64,000 nucleotides of DNA from Deltaproteobacteria bacterium. GTDB lineage: Bacteria > Desulfobacterota > Desulfobaccia > Desulfobaccales > Desulfobaccaceae. Every line of letters starts with the position of its first letter. Within the stretch, counting starts at the first letter, position 1. Where the stretch lies: NCBI GenBank assembly GCA_019309545.1, contig JAFDGA010000004.1, forward strand, positions 97,025-161,024, in the 5' to 3' direction. The translations under genes and the position numbers were made by a program. Shown here one piece after another: positions 63,557 through 64,000 of the stretch. The notes under the pieces were generated by a model. That model saw nothing but the letters and a program-made list of their open reading frames with translations. It had not been told where the DNA came from and made no database searches.

Positions 63557-64000
63557 AACTTTCTCCTAAATAAGTCCTGACCAGATTATAACATTATGCT
63601 GCCTTAATTATATTAATTTACAATTAAAATTCTGTCAGATTCTCATGAGGAGCCGTTAACCGGAGGGCCTGCTCCCACAGCAGTGTGGGTTATTTGACTC
63701 CCTCAGAATTTAGGGCTTGCTGGGAAGCAAACCAGGCTGGGGCTCTGCCCCTGCACCGCCGGAGTTTATCGCTTTGCGGAGCACCGGATTGGCAGGAAAA
63801 GAAAGGACAGGGCAAACTGCCCTGCCCATCCGTACGCTCCCCGGGGTCGGCGCTCAGGTCGCTCTCCAGCGTTGCCCTATCCTCCGCCCAGGTAAAGGAA
63901 TTATATCATGAAAGCAAAATTTTGGGATATCGGAAAAATTGTTTCAATGCCATCATCGCGGGATCCTGACATTTGAAATGGTCCTCAAAATGAGGGCGGT
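63557..64000. other. Region upstream of phoB to window end
   Basis: The first 100 nt should hold the phoB promoter: on the minus strand TATAAT near 63580, with AT-rich TTAAT-type repeats upstream. Further right are short hairpins, GGGGC-TCT-GCCCC (63739-63751) and AGGGCA-AAC-TGCCCT near 63806-63821. A 22-codon rightward frame starts at 63908 (MKAKFWDIGKIVSMPSSRD), preceded by AAAGGAAT; its meaning is unclear. No protein family is recognised here. Confidence 0.4.

Overview
The window looks like a chromosomal piece of a sulfate-reducing deltaproteobacterium (Desulfobacterota, possibly near Desulfobacca/Syntrophobacterales; this placement is inference). The strongest evidence is a complete dsrA-dsrB-dsrD-cbiA(dsrN) cluster for dissimilatory sulfite reduction, with a 2x[4Fe-4S] ferredoxin just downstream. 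A CooC-type CODH maturation ATPase, a giant 2-hydroxyacyl-CoA dehydratase activase-like protein and an anaerobic-type radical SAM protein fit a strict anaerobe. Gene density is high, with short operons on both strands.

Layout. 1-8.3 kb (leftward): priA (cut by the window edge), a zinc-ribbon membrane protein, the giant activase, and a radical SAM gene preceded by an unlisted 57-residue Cys-tailed small gene. 8.5-15.7 kb: an O-methyltransferase pseudogene, enolase, an LEA-type lipoprotein, a PagL-like outer-membrane deacylase, a Fur-family regulator, rnc coupled to an ADP-ribosylglycohydrolase gene, and an NlpC/P60 hydrolase. 15.8-21.2 kb (leftward): ornithine cyclodeaminase-like gene, adenine deaminase, and the flagellar regulators fliA and flhG. 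21.2-21.8 kb: a complete cobalamin riboswitch with terminator but no recognisable gene behind it, followed by a long inverted repeat. 21.8-29 kb: methyltransferase, ihfA, tRNA-Gln, a Met/His-rich secreted protein beside a copper P-type ATPase, a frameshifted coiled-coil gene, cooC and an M24 peptidase. 29.2-36.2 kb (rightward): HAD phosphatase, lepA, lepB, an ABC substrate-binding protein and a pair of M16 peptidases. 36.2-40.9 kb: the dsr cluster and ferredoxin. 41-50.9 kb: SlyD-like isomerase, short N-acetylglutamate synthase-like GNAT, secA-argJ, two envelope proteins, UDP-glucuronate decarboxylase-like epimerase, nuclease, spermidine synthase, and a dual ABC ATPase lacking both Walker A halves. 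51-54.1 kb (leftward): Clp1-like polynucleotide kinase, nitroreductase, YkgJ-type cysteine-cluster protein. 54.3-63.6 kb (leftward): a full phosphate-starvation locus, phoB-phoR-porin-pstS-pstC-pstA-pstB-phoU.

How the parts work together. DsrAB reduces sulfite, DsrD is a small partner, CbiA/DsrN may amidate the sirohaem, and the ferredoxin may carry electrons. PhoRB would drive the pst operon through an 11-bp-periodic TTAAC repeat found upstream of pstS. A stem-loop after pstS probably protects that abundant binding-protein message.

The most interesting unexplained signals are: the riboswitch with no gene; a dispersed intergenic repeat present four times (about 10.3, 26.4, 27.7 and 52.9 kb); a perfect 14-bp palindrome in the dsrA promoter; the 57-residue gene beside the radical SAM enzyme; the ABC protein made of two C-terminal half domains; and the bacterial Clp1-like kinase. 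No CRISPR array, rRNA, prophage or intact insertion sequence was seen.
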